Shown: positions 45,361 through 55,168 of the stretch, in pieces
How the letters are laid out: every line of letters starts with the position of its first letter
Position numbering within the stretch: position 1 is the first letter of the stretch
Origin: Nitrospira sp.
Lineage (GTDB): Bacteria > Nitrospirota > Nitrospiria > Nitrospirales > Nitrospiraceae
Reading direction: 5' to 3'
DNA: 64,000 bases
Assembly: GCA_005239465.1 (NCBI GenBank)
Contig: SPAW01000007.1
Span: 1-64,000 of the forward strand
Notes under the pieces: model-generated
The model's database searches: none
Seen by the model: the letters and a program-made list of their open reading frames with translations, nothing else
What the model was told of the DNA's origin: nothing
Translations under genes and position numbers: made by a program

Positions 45361-45771
45361 ATGCCAACAACGACACAACTTGTAATTAGCGGCCAGAGTA
45401 AACCAGGTGTTCTTGCCGATGTGGCGTCGGTACTCGGGGAAGCCGGAGTCAATATCAAAGCATTTTCTGCTCCGGAAGTGACGGGTACTGGCAAGCTGCG
45501 TTTACTCGTCGCGGATCTGGATGGGGCGCGAGCGGCTCTTAAGGCTGCGAAGATCAAGTTTGTGGAGGAAACAGCTCTCCTGCTCAGCCTCGAAAACAAA
45601 CCAGGCGCTTTGAAGGAAGTGGCCGATCTCTTGACAAAGAGCCGGATCAATATCAAGTGCGGCTACTGCACGCCTTCAAGGGAAGGGAAACGGGCTATTG
45701 TCGTCTTAACTGTCTCCAACACTGAAAAAGCCTTGACGATTCTCCGCAACCAATCGCTCGACGAGTTTTGA
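45361..45771 (+). CDS. Protein with two ACT domains
   Basis: A 136-residue protein made of two ACT domains: about residues 5-66 (LVISGQSKPGVLADVASVLG) and 70-132 (LLLSLENKPGALKEVADLLT). The KPGVL/KPGAL turn is the amino-acid binding corner of ACT folds. It probably senses an amino acid and regulates an enzyme in trans. It precedes rlpA by 3 bp, but a functional link is not obvious. Confidence 0.82.
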   Translation: MPTTTQLVISGQSKPGVLADVASVLGEAGVNIKAFSAPEVTGTGKLRLLVADLDGARAALKAAKIKFVEETALLLSLENKPGALKEVADLLTKSRINIKCGYCTPSREGKRAIVVLTVSNTEKALTILRNQSLDEF

Positions 45772-45774
45772 CCA

Positions 45775-46455
45775 ATGCGGCCAGAGCTGCCCACCAGGAT
45801 CGCTCATGAATTCGTAGTTGCTATTAGCCTGTTTATTGGAATTGTCTTTCAAAGCTGCACCACAGCCCCTCCTCACGTTGATCGTTTCCCTGGATATCCT
45901 ATCGGATTCGTAGAGCGCGGGGTAGCCTCGTGGTACGGACCAGGCTTTCACGGTAACAAGACGGCCAATGGCGAGCGGTATGACATGTACAATCTGACCG
46001 CGGCTCATCGGACGCTGCCTCTTGGGTCCGTTGCCGTGGTCCATTCATTGACCACCGGTCGTCATGTGACAGTCAGGATCAACGACCGGGGGCCATTTGC
46101 CAGGGGACGGGTCTTGGACCTTTCGTTGGCAGGTGCCCAAGCCCTGGGTATGACCGGCAACGGGACAGATCGGATCGAGCTTCGAGTCGTCGGTTATTCC
46201 CCCAGACCTGAGGGAATGGGGGTTCTGAGGATTCAGATCGGCGCTTTTGCGGACCTTCAGAATGCAAGAGCACTCTTTGAACAAGTCCGGCCTGAGTTTG
46301 CAGGGGGACGAATTGCTCAGGTAGATCTGCCAGAGGGACGCCGCTATCGTGTCCAAGTTGGTCAATTCATGACAGAGTCCGAAGCCCATCCGGCAGCAGC
46401 TCGCCTAGACCGTAAGTTCAATCTGCAATCTCTTGTCGTGCGAGATGATGGATAG
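45775..46455 (+). CDS. rlpA: RlpA-like septal lipoprotein with SPOR domain
   Basis: A 226-residue lytic-transglycosylase-type protein that trims denuded glycan at the septum. It starts with a signal and lipobox IVFQSC (Cys near residue 28), followed by a DPBB core (GVASWYGPGFHGNKTANGER, VRINDRGPFARGRVLDLSLA) carrying the Asp used in catalysis. Residues about 150-226 form a SPOR domain (LRIQIGAFADLQNARAL, YRVQVGQFMTESEA) that binds denuded peptidoglycan. It lies 3 bp after the ACT gene. Followed by 0.27 kb with no gene. Confidence 0.9.
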   Translation: MRPELPTRIAHEFVVAISLFIGIVFQSCTTAPPHVDRFPGYPIGFVERGVASWYGPGFHGNKTANGERYDMYNLTAAHRTLPLGSVAVVHSLTTGRHVTVRINDRGPFARGRVLDLSLAGAQALGMTGNGTDRIELRVVGYSPRPEGMGVLRIQIGAFADLQNARALFEQVRPEFAGGRIAQVDLPEGRRYRVQVGQFMTESEAHPAAARLDRKFNLQSLVVRDDG

Positions 46456-46726
46456 ATTCGGCTGAAGACGGTTAACACCATCATGAATGCCGCAATATCT
46501 GCATCACTTACTCAGAAGGCATTGATTTATCTGCAATTCTTTTTGAATTGCTTGCCCGGAGTTGTTTCCTGTGATAGATGTATCCCCTGTGAATACGCTT
46601 AGAAGTGATCAGATCATTCTAGTCTTGAGATCCTCTGAAGGGTGGGCAGAGAAGTATCCCCTCGGTGACACCCGGCTTCTCGTCAGGCCAGCCACACTGG
46701 TAGAACGTCCGTAACACACGACTGCC

Positions 46727-48007
46727 ATGGACATCCTCATCCTTTTAGGATTGATAGGGTTATCTGCCATTATTTCTACTGCCGAGATTGGCTTTTTCTC
46801 GGTAAACGAAACACGCCTGAGAGCCCTCGCTCAAAATGGGAACAAACGAGCTGCCAAAGCTCTTCAGCTGAGGAGCGACCCGCAGAAGCTGCTTTCAACA
46901 ATCCTGGTGGGGGATCGCTTGGTCGGTACGGCCATTCCGATGTACGCTACCTTTATCACGTTAAATGCGTATGGGGGGAAGACCTTCTTCGACGGAGCCA
47001 TAGCCGTCATGGTCGGTATCCTGACGTTTGTTCTCTTGGTGTCCGTGGACGTCATTCCGAAGACCTTGGCTGCCAAGTTTGCTGTGCCGGTGACCTTGAA
47101 CATGGCCTACCCTGTCCATTGGGTTCAGGTGCTGCTGAAGCCTATCCTCTTTTTTATGGTCCCGCTGATCCATAAACTGACCGGGGGTAAGGGGCTGACT
47201 CTTCCATTGGTGACTGAGGAAGAGCTGAAAATCATGCTGGATCAAGGTGGAAAGGCCGGCGCACTCGAGTTCGAAGAAGTCAAAATGATCAAGAACGTGT
47301 TTCAGTTAAAGGACATTACGGCGGAAGATGCCATGACACCGCGCATTTATGTGTTTTCTCTCGACGGTAATCTTCTGCTCAAGGAGGCACAGGAGCTTCT
47401 CTACAACTCGAAATACTCCAGAATCCCTGTGTACGACGGCACGCTGGATAACATTACGGGAATTCTCTATAAAACAAAGGTGCTCACCGAATTGGCAAAA
47501 GGGCGAACCGATGTGCGCTTGCGGGATATCGCCCATCCTCCGCTCTTCGTTCCGGCCGGAAAAACGGCGGATGATTTGATGAAGCAGTTCCAGCAGGAGA
47601 AGCGGCACATGGGCATCGTGGTCAACGAGTTTGGCGGTGTCATGGGGTTGGTCACGCTCGAAGACCTCCTAGAAGAGGTCGTCGGCGAAATTGTAGACGA
47701 GACGGACATTACGGAAGAACTGATCAAGCGCATCGGGAAGAGCCAGATCCTGGTCCACGGGCGGACAGAAGTCCGCAAAGTGAACGAATTCCTCAAGGTT
47801 GAGCTCGGAGACGAAGCGCTAACGATCGGGGGGCTGATTCAGGAAAATCTTGGTCGGATCCCCAAAATCGGAGAAGAAATCCGTATCGAGAATTGCCGGC
47901 TGGTGGTCCACGAGGCTGATCCTCGATCGATTCGAAGCGTTAACATTTTTAAAGATGAAAAAGTTCCTGCTCCGGTTGAGGCCGCCAGTTTGAATCCGGT
48001 GAGCTAA
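46727..48007 (+). CDS. CNNM/CorC-HlyC-type membrane protein
   Basis: A 426-residue protein: N-terminal DUF21/CNNM domain with about four membrane helices (ILLGLIGLSAIISTAEIGFF start, VLLVSVDVIPKTLAAKF), a CBS pair (about residues 200-320, including EDAMTPRIYVFSLDGN and GIVVNEFGGVMGLVTLEDLL), and a C-terminal CorC_HlyC domain (about 335-410). This family is linked to magnesium or cobalt efflux. Its stop overlaps the ligA stop by 4 bp, with the genes converging. Confidence 0.87.
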   Translation: MDILILLGLIGLSAIISTAEIGFFSVNETRLRALAQNGNKRAAKALQLRSDPQKLLSTILVGDRLVGTAIPMYATFITLNAYGGKTFFDGAIAVMVGILTFVLLVSVDVIPKTLAAKFAVPVTLNMAYPVHWVQVLLKPILFFMVPLIHKLTGGKGLTLPLVTEEELKIMLDQGGKAGALEFEEVKMIKNVFQLKDITAEDAMTPRIYVFSLDGNLLLKEAQELLYNSKYSRIPVYDGTLDNITGILYKTKVLTELAKGRTDVRLRDIAHPPLFVPAGKTADDLMKQFQQEKRHMGIVVNEFGGVMGLVTLEDLLEEVVGEIVDETDITEELIKRIGKSQILVHGRTEVRKVNEFLKVELGDEALTIGGLIQENLGRIPKIGEEIRIENCRLVVHEADPRSIRSVNIFKDEKVPAPVEAASLNPVS

Positions 48008-50067
48008 GTTCCTGTCTGCTTCTTGATGAGTTGTAGGAATTCGTCCTCACTGAGGATCATGACCCCTAATTTCCGAGCTTGATCGAGTTTCGATCCAGGG
48101 TCAACGCCTGCCACCACGCACGCGGTCTTCTTGCTGACGCTGGACGAGACGGTGGCGCCCAACCGTTCAACCAGGGTCTTGGCCTCACCCCGGCTCAATC
48201 CCGCAAGCCCTCCCGTGAATACGAAGCTCCTCCCTGCAAATGGCGAGGGCGCCCCGATCTGGGCAGCAGGTATTTCCTCAATTGAAAGTCCCAATTTCTG
48301 CAATCGATTGATCACGCGTCTGTTTGAATTTTCTTGAAAGTAGGACACTAGACTTGCAGAAATCTCAGGCCCAATTTCCTGGATCGTCTGAAAACGGTCT
48401 TGATCGGCTGACATGATGGCATCTAGAGAGCCGAACTCTCTGGCCAGAACCTTTGCAATGTGCTGTCCCACTTGGCGGATCCCTAGGCCCATCAAAAAAC
48501 GGTCTAAAGAAACCCGCTTGCTCCGAGCAATGGCATTGAGGAGCAGTGTAGAGGATCGTTCGGCAAAGCCCTCCAGTCTCAGAAGTTGCACGCGACTGAG
48601 TTGATAGAGATCTGCCAGGTCTTGAACGAGTCCTTGGCCGACTAACTGAGCGACCGTTTTCTTCCCCAGTCCCTCGATATTGAGGGCGGACTTCGAGGCG
48701 AAATGTTCGATGGCGCCTTTCAGCTGAGCAGGACAGGCTGCTTGTCCGGTACAGTAAACATAGGCGCCTTCCCTTGCGACAGCTGAGCGGCATACCGGGC
48801 AGCGATTCGGCATTGCGAAGGGCGCCGACCTGGTTTCACCTGGTACGGACACCCGCTCGGCGATCGCTGGAATAACGTCGCCGGCGCGCTCGACTTTGAC
48901 GGAGTCGCCCACTCGGATATCTTTTCTCGCCACTTCATCGGCATTGTGAAGAGTCGCGCGGCTGATTGTGACGCCACCAACTTCCACCGGCCTCAAGAGC
49001 GCAAGGGGAGTCAGCGTCCCCGTACGGCCCACGGATACCACGATATCTTGCACCACGGTGATTTCCTTGCGAGGGGCAAACTTGTAGGCGATGGTCCAAC
49101 GGGGGCTTCTGGATTTCGCGCCCAATTGTTTCTGCCAGTCGCGCCGATTAACTTTGACGACCACTCCATCGATTTCATAAGGGAGATTGTCGCGCCGCTG
49201 TTCCGTCTTGCGATGAAAGGCCATCACGGCATCAATCGTTTCGCAACGTCGACGGAGACTGGAGACTGGGAGGCCCCACATGGCCAGCGCTTCCAATTCA
49301 TCCCAATGTGACGAAGGAGGCGGCCCATCCATAGCCATCACTTCGTAGCAGGTCACCACAAGAGGGCGATCGGCTGTGATATGCGAATCGAGTTGCCGAA
49401 GTGAGCCCGCGGCGGCGTTGCGCGGGTTGGCAAAGGCATCGTCCCCTTGTTCCGTCATTCGACGATTGAGCGCGTGGAAGTCGTCGAGGCGCATATAGAC
49501 TTCGCCTCGAACTACCAGATGGGCCGGTGGATGAGCGCTGGACTGCAATTGTAACGGCAGGGACCGAATCGTGCGGAGATTGATGGTCACATCTTCGCCC
49601 GTGGTCCCGTCACCTCTGGTCGATCCCTGAACAAATGAACCCTGGTCATAGACTAACTCCACCGAAAGGCCGTCAAATTTTGGTTCGACCGTGTACTCGA
49701 CCTGATCTGTTTCTAGTTCCCGCTTCATTCGTTGATCGAAAGCCAGAACATCAGCCGGGTCGACCAGAGAGTCCAGACTTAGCATCGGTCGCTGGTGTTG
49801 CACCTTGCCAAGTTCATCAAGCGGGGGGGCACCGATGCGTTGGGTAGGGGAATCAGACGTCACCAATTCAGGGTGGGCCCGTTCAAGTTCGACCAGTTCC
49901 CGAAACAAGCGATCGTACTCACCATCGGAAATCTCCGGGCGGTCTTTCACATAGTACAGAAAGTCGTGATGTCTGATTTGTTCTTTGAGGCGAAGGAGCT
50001 GCTCTTGTACCGAACGAGTGGTGTCCGATGTGGCGCCAGGGTTCTTGTTGAATAGATCGTGCTGCAT
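48004..50067 (-). CDS. ligA: NAD-dependent DNA ligase
   Basis: Seals nicks during replication and repair. 687 residues: adenylation domain with VEPKFDGLSVELVYDQGSF (KxDG lysine) and YEIDGVVVKVN, OB fold, zinc finger CPVC with CTGQAACP, helix-hairpin-helix region (LNIEGLGKKTVAQL), and a C-terminal BRCT domain (about 605-685, PFAGRSFVFTGGLAGLSRGE). Start MQHDLFNKNPGATSDTTR at 50067. Confidence 0.96.
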   Translation of the reverse strand: MQHDLFNKNPGATSDTTRSVQEQLLRLKEQIRHHDFLYYVKDRPEISDGEYDRLFRELVELERAHPELVTSDSPTQRIGAPPLDELGKVQHQRPMLSLDSLVDPADVLAFDQRMKRELETDQVEYTVEPKFDGLSVELVYDQGSFVQGSTRGDGTTGEDVTINLRTIRSLPLQLQSSAHPPAHLVVRGEVYMRLDDFHALNRRMTEQGDDAFANPRNAAAGSLRQLDSHITADRPLVVTCYEVMAMDGPPPSSHWDELEALAMWGLPVSSLRRRCETIDAVMAFHRKTEQRRDNLPYEIDGVVVKVNRRDWQKQLGAKSRSPRWTIAYKFAPRKEITVVQDIVVSVGRTGTLTPLALLRPVEVGGVTISRATLHNADEVARKDIRVGDSVKVERAGDVIPAIAERVSVPGETRSAPFAMPNRCPVCRSAVAREGAYVYCTGQAACPAQLKGAIEHFASKSALNIEGLGKKTVAQLVGQGLVQDLADLYQLSRVQLLRLEGFAERSSTLLLNAIARSKRVSLDRFLMGLGIRQVGQHIAKVLAREFGSLDAIMSADQDRFQTIQEIGPEISASLVSYFQENSNRRVINRLQKLGLSIEEIPAAQIGAPSPFAGRSFVFTGGLAGLSRGEAKTLVERLGATVSSSVSKKTACVVAGVDPGSKLDQARKLGVMILSEDEFLQLIKKQTGT

Positions 50068-50465
50068 CGCGGTGGGTCTCGTGGCGGTTTAGCCTCAGTG
50101 CCCGCTTCATTGGATATAGCGATAGGTATAATTGGTGTATCAGAGAATCTTCGACATTAGGATCTCCATACAAGAAGCGTGAATGACGTCCATGTGCGTC
50201 TGAGTGGAGTCTGTCCGACGATTTGGACAACCATGCCCTGTCGGGGACGAGCGAAGAAACCTCAACGGAACTGACCGTAGCATAGGACTGCGAAGACGGT
50301 CAAACCCCGAGCTGGCCCATTTCGCTTTGACTTTCGCAACGTTGGCCACTATTCTAAGTAACTCTTCGGCACCGGTTTGATGTTGCCGGAGAAGCTTGTC
50401 TGCCAACTGTGCGGAGAAGTTGGATTGTGCCATCGGAGGGACTTATGCAGAAGGAGGAGCACGAA
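50068..50465. other. Intergenic region between ligA and LysM gene
   Basis: Divergent promoters of ligA and the LysM lipoprotein should lie here. A minus-strand frame at 50140-50433 (97 codons) has no ribosome site and loses a protein-like pattern after about 50 residues; I do not support it as a gene. No repeats stand out. Confidence 0.4.
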
Positions 50466-51104
50466 GTGAACGATTGGGCATCAAAGAAAATCCTATTGGG
50501 ATTGCTCATGCTCTGCTGTGGCCCGCTTGTGAGCGGGTGTGTCGTGTTAGAAGAAAAATACAACGCGGAAAAGGCGCGAAGTCTGAACTTCCAGCGCTTG
50601 TTGGCGCAGGAGGAAAAGCGAACAGCTGAACTCGACAGCGAAGTGAAGCGAACCAAAATCGAACTGGCTGAATTCGAGGCCCGAAATCGGGAGTTGTCCG
50701 CGCAAGTACATTCGGTACGTGACCAGATAGGGCGTCTCCAAGAAGAGACAGAGGCCATCAAGGAATCGGCGTTACTCGAACGGAAGGCGATGGAAGACAT
50801 GCGCAAAGGTAGCGCTCCGTCCGCCAAACCGAAGAAATCCGGGCCTTCGTCTGATTTCCTTAGCGATCTCGGTGGAGTGCGGACTGATTTGCCAAAGGAT
50901 CTGGTAACCAAGGATATGACTGCGGTTGCAGGGCCGGCGCCGGTTACCAAGACGGGTGCGACGATTCATGTTGTGAAACCAGGGGAGACGCTCTTCCGTA
51001 TCAGTCGGCGGTATGGAATTGAGATCGAAAAGTTGAAGAAAATGAATAAGCTGCCGGATGATATTATCGAAGTCGGCCAAAAGCTTATCGTGGGAATGGA
51101 ATAA
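50466..51104 (+). CDS. LysM-domain lipoprotein with coiled coil
   Basis: A 212-residue lipoprotein. The signal and lipobox LLGLLMLCCGPLVSGC place the acylated Cys near residue 25. Residues about 35-105 form a coiled coil (ELDSEVKRTKIELAEFEARN). A C-terminal LysM domain (about 165-210, IHVVKPGETLFRISRRYGIE) binds peptidoglycan. The GTG at 50466 is chosen because AAGGAGG lies 8 bp upstream; an in-frame ATG at 50445 has no such site. It precedes trpE by 13 bp, so trp genes may share its transcript. Confidence 0.78.
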   Translation: MNDWASKKILLGLLMLCCGPLVSGCVVLEEKYNAEKARSLNFQRLLAQEEKRTAELDSEVKRTKIELAEFEARNRELSAQVHSVRDQIGRLQEETEAIKESALLERKAMEDMRKGSAPSAKPKKSGPSSDFLSDLGGVRTDLPKDLVTKDMTAVAGPAPVTKTGATIHVVKPGETLFRISRRYGIEIEKLKKMNKLPDDIIEVGQKLIVGME

Positions 51105-51117
51105 TAGACAGAACGAG

Positions 51118-52614
51118 ATGACGACACCGATGTACTCACTCAACTTGGATGAGTTCCGATCCTATGCGAAGGAGGGCAACCTCATTCCGTTGTACCGCGA
51201 AATCCTGGCGGACCATGACACGCCAGTCTCGGCATTTGCCAAGATCGACCATGGTCCGTCGGCCTATCTCTTGGAGAGTGTCCAGGGAGGTGAGAAGTGG
51301 GCGCGCTACTCTTTTCTCGGGAGTGGGTCCCCCATCGTCATGGTCGAGGATCGCGGCGAGCTGTGCATCAAGAAGGGAACGCGCAGCCGCCGCATCCCCA
51401 GTCATGGCGCCCCGTTGGATCGCCTGCGGGAGTTCATGGAGACCTATCGACCCGTGACAGTTCCCGGCCTGCCTCGCTTCGTGGGCGGAGCCGTGGGCTA
51501 TCTCGGGTACGACATGGTGAAGACGTTCGAGGACGTCCCGTCCAGGAGGAAGGATCACCTCGGCCTTCCGGACTTTGCGTTTCTTTTGACCGAGACGCTG
51601 CTCATTTTCGATAACGTCTCGCAAAAAATCAAAGTGGTGGCCAACGCGCACGTGAAGTCCTCGTCAGAACGTGACGTTCGTTCGGCCTATCGTGAAGCGA
51701 CGGCCAGGATCGAGAAGATGATCGCCCGGCTCCGCCGGCCTCTTCGGCAGGCTAAGCCGAAACGACGACGGTCGCCCATTCGCTTTACGCCGAACATGAG
51801 CAAAGTGGATTTCGAAAAGATGGTCTTCCGCACCCAGGAATACATCAAGGCCGGTGATATCTTCCAGTGCGTGCTGTCTCAACGATGGGAAACCAATTTG
51901 CAGGCGCCACCGTTTCAGCTCTATCGGGCGTTGCGCGTCGTGAATCCATCGCCGTACATGTACTACTTGCGCATCGCCGGAGTAGAACTCGTCGGCTCGT
52001 CCCCGGAAATCCTCGTGCGTTGTGAGGATGGACTTGTCTCAGTGCGTCCTATCGCAGGCACGCGGCGGCGAGGCGTGTCGGCTGAGGAAGATGCGCAGCT
52101 TGAGCGCCGCCTTTTGGCAGACACCAAGGAACAGGCCGAACACATCATGCTGGTCGATTTAGGCCGCAACGATGTCGGGCGGGTAGCCGAGTGGGGATCG
52201 GTTCAAGTGGAATCGCTGATGAATGTGGAGCGGTATTCGCATGTGATGCACATCGTGTCGAACGTCACAGGAAAACTGGATGCCTCGAAGACCGTCTACG
52301 ATGTACTGAAGGCCTGCTTTCCGGCCGGAACCGTCTCAGGCGCGCCGAAAATCAGAGCGATGGAGATCATTGAGGAGCTAGAACCGACCAAGCGTGGTCC
52401 CTATGCCGGCGCAGTCGGGTACATCAGCTTTTCGGGCAATATGGACATGTGCATCAATATTCGAACGGTGGTGGTTTCGCGCCATCGGGCCTTCATTCAG
52501 GCTGGAGCTGGCATCGTCGCCGATTCGAATCCAGAACATGAGTATGAAGAAACGTGCAACAAAGCCCGCGCGATGATGGAGGCCATTGAATTGGCTGAGC
52601 AAGGGCTGGAATAG
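51118..52614 (+). CDS. trpE: Anthranilate synthase component I
   Basis: Forms anthranilate from chorismate with TrpG-supplied ammonia. 498 residues: N-terminal region with YLLESVQGGEKWARYSFLGS, including the LLES tryptophan-binding motif for feedback inhibition. The chorismate-binding domain (about 225-490) shows EYIKAGDIFQCVLSQRW, RPIAGTRRRG, LVDLGRNDVGRV and FPAGTVSGAPKIRAMEIIEE. Start MTTPMYSLNLDEF at 51118; MYSL at 51130 is an alternative. First gene of trpEGDCFBA. Confidence 0.96.
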   Translation: MTTPMYSLNLDEFRSYAKEGNLIPLYREILADHDTPVSAFAKIDHGPSAYLLESVQGGEKWARYSFLGSGSPIVMVEDRGELCIKKGTRSRRIPSHGAPLDRLREFMETYRPVTVPGLPRFVGGAVGYLGYDMVKTFEDVPSRRKDHLGLPDFAFLLTETLLIFDNVSQKIKVVANAHVKSSSERDVRSAYREATARIEKMIARLRRPLRQAKPKRRRSPIRFTPNMSKVDFEKMVFRTQEYIKAGDIFQCVLSQRWETNLQAPPFQLYRALRVVNPSPYMYYLRIAGVELVGSSPEILVRCEDGLVSVRPIAGTRRRGVSAEEDAQLERRLLADTKEQAEHIMLVDLGRNDVGRVAEWGSVQVESLMNVERYSHVMHIVSNVTGKLDASKTVYDVLKACFPAGTVSGAPKIRAMEIIEELEPTKRGPYAGAVGYISFSGNMDMCINIRTVVVSRHRAFIQAGAGIVADSNPEHEYEETCNKARAMMEAIELAEQGLE

Positions 52615-52717
52615 GAACGAACCTATGACGAATCGCGAATGGCCGATTGCAAGAGAGCGGATTTCGTCTTCTTCTGTTCGTGCCATCAGCTATCAGCCAT
52701 AAGCTCTCATTATAACC
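52615..52717. repeat. Repeat-like spacer between trpE and trpG
   Basis: Contains gaatcgcgaatggccgattgc and catcagctatcagccataag, typical of short degenerate intergenic repeats (atcagctatcagcc units). It is the only wide gap (103 bp) in the trp operon. A possible -10-like tattataacc sits right before trpG, so an internal promoter is possible. Confidence 0.4.
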
Positions 52718-53281
52718 ATGTTGTTGGTCATCGATAATTACGATTCCTTCACCTATAACCTGGTGCAGTATCTGGGAGCGCTGGGTGAAGATGTTCAGGT
52801 CTATCGCAACGACAAGATCGGTCTTAGCCAGATTGAGGAGCTAGGTCCAAGCCGCATCGTGATTTCCCCTGGCCCCTGTACACCCAAAGAAGCCGGCATC
52901 TCGGTCGATACGATCCGCAAGTTTGGAGGAAAGGTTCCGATTCTTGGTGTCTGTTTGGGACATCAGTCGCTGGCCGTCGCCTATGGCGGAGAAGTCATCC
53001 GCGCTCCGCGCTTGATGCATGGGAAGACGTCACAGATCCAGCATGACGGAAAAACAATCTATCGATTATTGCCCAATCCATTCGAGGCGACGCGGTATCA
53101 CTCCCTGATCGTCAATCGCGTGAATCTTCCGGACTGTTTCGAGATTTCGGCGGAGACCGCCGAAGGCGAGATTATGGGACTCCGGCATAAGACGCTGGGT
53201 GTCGAAGGAGTTCAATTCCATCCGGAATCAATCCTGACGACCGTCGGAAAAGATCTGCTCCGGAACTTTCTGAAACTCTAG
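52718..53281 (+). CDS. trpG: Anthranilate synthase component II (glutamine amidotransferase)
   Basis: Supplies ammonia from glutamine to TrpE; may also serve 4-aminobenzoate synthesis. 187 residues, class I amidotransferase: [20 protein letters not shown], oxyanion [11 protein letters not shown], catalytic Cys in GVCLGHQSL, and His/Glu in [11 protein letters not shown]. Start at 52718. Member of the trp operon. Confidence 0.96.
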   Translation: MLLVIDNYDSFTYNLVQYLGALGEDVQVYRNDKIGLSQIEELGPSRIVISPGPCTPKEAGISVDTIRKFGGKVPILGVCLGHQSLAVAYGGEVIRAPRLMHGKTSQIQHDGKTIYRLLPNPFEATRYHSLIVNRVNLPDCFEISAETAEGEIMGLRHKTLGVEGVQFHPESILTTVGKDLLRNFLKL

Positions 53282-53303
53282 CCACTTACACTGATTCACG
53301 ATC

Positions 53304-54317
53304 ATGATTAAAGACGCGCTCGCCAAATTGGCTGACCGAACCAATCTTTCTGTACATGAAGCGGAAGAGGTAATGTCCGAGATCATGGACGGGGCGGCAA
53401 CACCGGCCCAGATTGCTGGATACCTCATGGGGCTCAGGCAGAAGGGCGAAACGGTCGATGAAATCGTCGGCTCGGCAAGAGTCATGCGATCACGAGCTAC
53501 CCGCATCAGAGTCGGCGCACAAATCGTCGTGGACACCTGTGGAACCGGCGGTGATGGAGCTCGCACGTTCAATATCTCCACAACGGCGGCGTTGGTGGTT
53601 GCTGGAGCCGGGATCACCGTGGCCAAGCACGGCAATCGCTCCATTTCATCCAAATCCGGCAGCGCGGACGTCTTGAGCGCACTCGGCGTCAAGATTGATC
53701 TGATGCCAGATCGAGTGGCGGATTGTATCGATGAGGTTGGAATCGGGTTCTTGTTCGCACCGCTCTACCACGGTGCGATGAAACATTGCGCCGGACCAAG
53801 ACAGGAAATGGGAATCCGCACCATCTTGAATGTGCTTGGGCCCTTGACGAACCCGGCTGGCGCCACGCACCAAGTTCTGGGCGTCTATGATGCAAAGTTG
53901 ACTGAAATTCTTGGGCGAGTCTTGCTGCAACTGGGCTCGCAACATTGTTTTGTCATTCATGGCATGGATGGGCTGGACGAAATTACGTTGTCGGATCGGA
54001 CCAAGGTGTCAGAAGGGAAGGGCGGTGTGGTGTCGAGTTATTTTACGGCCCCAGAAGAGTTCGATCTGCCGCGCGTCGCACGAAAAGAATTTGCAGGAGG
54101 CGCGCCAATGGACAACGCACGCATCACCAAAGATATCTTGCAGGGTAGGAAAAGTCCGAAGCGGGACATCGTATGTCTCAATGCCGCTCCTGCGATGGTT
54201 GTCGGTCAAAAAGCGAAAACACTGAAGGAAGGGTTTCGTCTCGCTCAAAAAGTAATTGATTCGGGGGCCGCCGCCGAGAAGCTGGACCGGCTCATAGCGT
54301 ATACCAATAAAGTGTAA
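53304..54317 (+). CDS. trpD: Anthranilate phosphoribosyltransferase
   Basis: Transfers phosphoribose from PRPP to anthranilate. 337 residues with VDTCGTGGDGARTFNISTTA (PRPP and anthranilate binding), KHGNRSISSKSGSADVLSAL and LGPLTNPAG. It lies 22 bp after trpG and 6 bp before trpC. Confidence 0.96.
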   Translation: MIKDALAKLADRTNLSVHEAEEVMSEIMDGAATPAQIAGYLMGLRQKGETVDEIVGSARVMRSRATRIRVGAQIVVDTCGTGGDGARTFNISTTAALVVAGAGITVAKHGNRSISSKSGSADVLSALGVKIDLMPDRVADCIDEVGIGFLFAPLYHGAMKHCAGPRQEMGIRTILNVLGPLTNPAGATHQVLGVYDAKLTEILGRVLLQLGSQHCFVIHGMDGLDEITLSDRTKVSEGKGGVVSSYFTAPEEFDLPRVARKEFAGGAPMDNARITKDILQGRKSPKRDIVCLNAAPAMVVGQKAKTLKEGFRLAQKVIDSGAAAEKLDRLIAYTNKV

Positions 54318-54323
54318 CCGGCC

Positions 54324-55151
54324 ATGATTCTCGATCAGATCCTTGAACATAAGAAAGCGGAACTTAGGCATAAGCAGAGCCGTTCCTATCTCGCAAATCT
54401 CAAGGCGGCTATTCGTGATGTGGCGCCGCCGCTGGGCTTTGCCGTGACGCTTGAAGCCACCCGCACCGCCACGAGTCCGGCTCTGATCGCAGAAGTGAAG
54501 AAGGCCTCACCGAGTTTGGGGCTGTTACGGGCTGAATTTTCTGAAAAGTTCGATCATCTGGCTATTGCTCGTACATTCCATGCGCATGGGGCGTCGGCCG
54601 TCTCCGTCTTGACGGACAAGGATTTCTTCCAGGGTGACCTTCGATATCTGGTAGAAATCAAGAAAGCGTTGCCGATCCCTGCACTCAATAAGGAATTCAT
54701 GGTCGGAGAAGTGCAGTTTTATGAGGCACGGGCCCACGATGCCGATGCCGTGTTGCTCATCGTCGCCGCGTTGGAGCGACGGCAGTTGATGGATTTCTAC
54801 GCACTTGCCACCGAGCTTGGGATGGACTCCCTCTTTGAAACTCATCACGAGCAGGAACTGGACACGATTCTGGAATGGATACCTACGGCGAGGATGATCG
54901 GCATCAACAATCGTGATCTGAACACATTTACGACCGACCTAGGCGTGACTTTTCGGTTGGCAAAGAGAATTCCGGCCGACAAGCTCATCGTCAGCGAAAG
55001 CGGCATTCATAAGCGCGACGACGTGGTGCGGCTTGTTGAAGCAGGCATTCACGCGATGTTGATCGGGGAATCACTCATTCGTGCAGAACACACAGGTGAC
55101 AAAATACGAGAGTTGCTCGGCATAACGTCAAGAAGCTCCCAGTCGGCATAG
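54324..55151 (+). CDS. trpC: Indole-3-glycerol phosphate synthase
   Basis: Forms indole-3-glycerol phosphate from the Amadori product. 275 residues, beta/alpha barrel: ILDQILEHKKAELRHKQ start, ALIAEVKKASPSLGLLR (catalytic Lys), VLTDKDFFQGDLRYL, IGINNRDLNTFTTDL and VSESGIHKRDDV. Separate from trpF, not fused. Confidence 0.95.
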   Translation: MILDQILEHKKAELRHKQSRSYLANLKAAIRDVAPPLGFAVTLEATRTATSPALIAEVKKASPSLGLLRAEFSEKFDHLAIARTFHAHGASAVSVLTDKDFFQGDLRYLVEIKKALPIPALNKEFMVGEVQFYEARAHDADAVLLIVAALERRQLMDFYALATELGMDSLFETHHEQELDTILEWIPTARMIGINNRDLNTFTTDLGVTFRLAKRIPADKLIVSESGIHKRDDVVRLVEAGIHAMLIGESLIRAEHTGDKIRELLGITSRSSQSA

Positions 55152-55168
55152 GTCCCGGGATCGAATTC

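Noticed and set aside
50140-50433. 97-codon minus-strand frame between ligA and the LysM gene
   Set aside because: No ribosome site, divergent overlap with leader, and pattern lost after about 50 residues.
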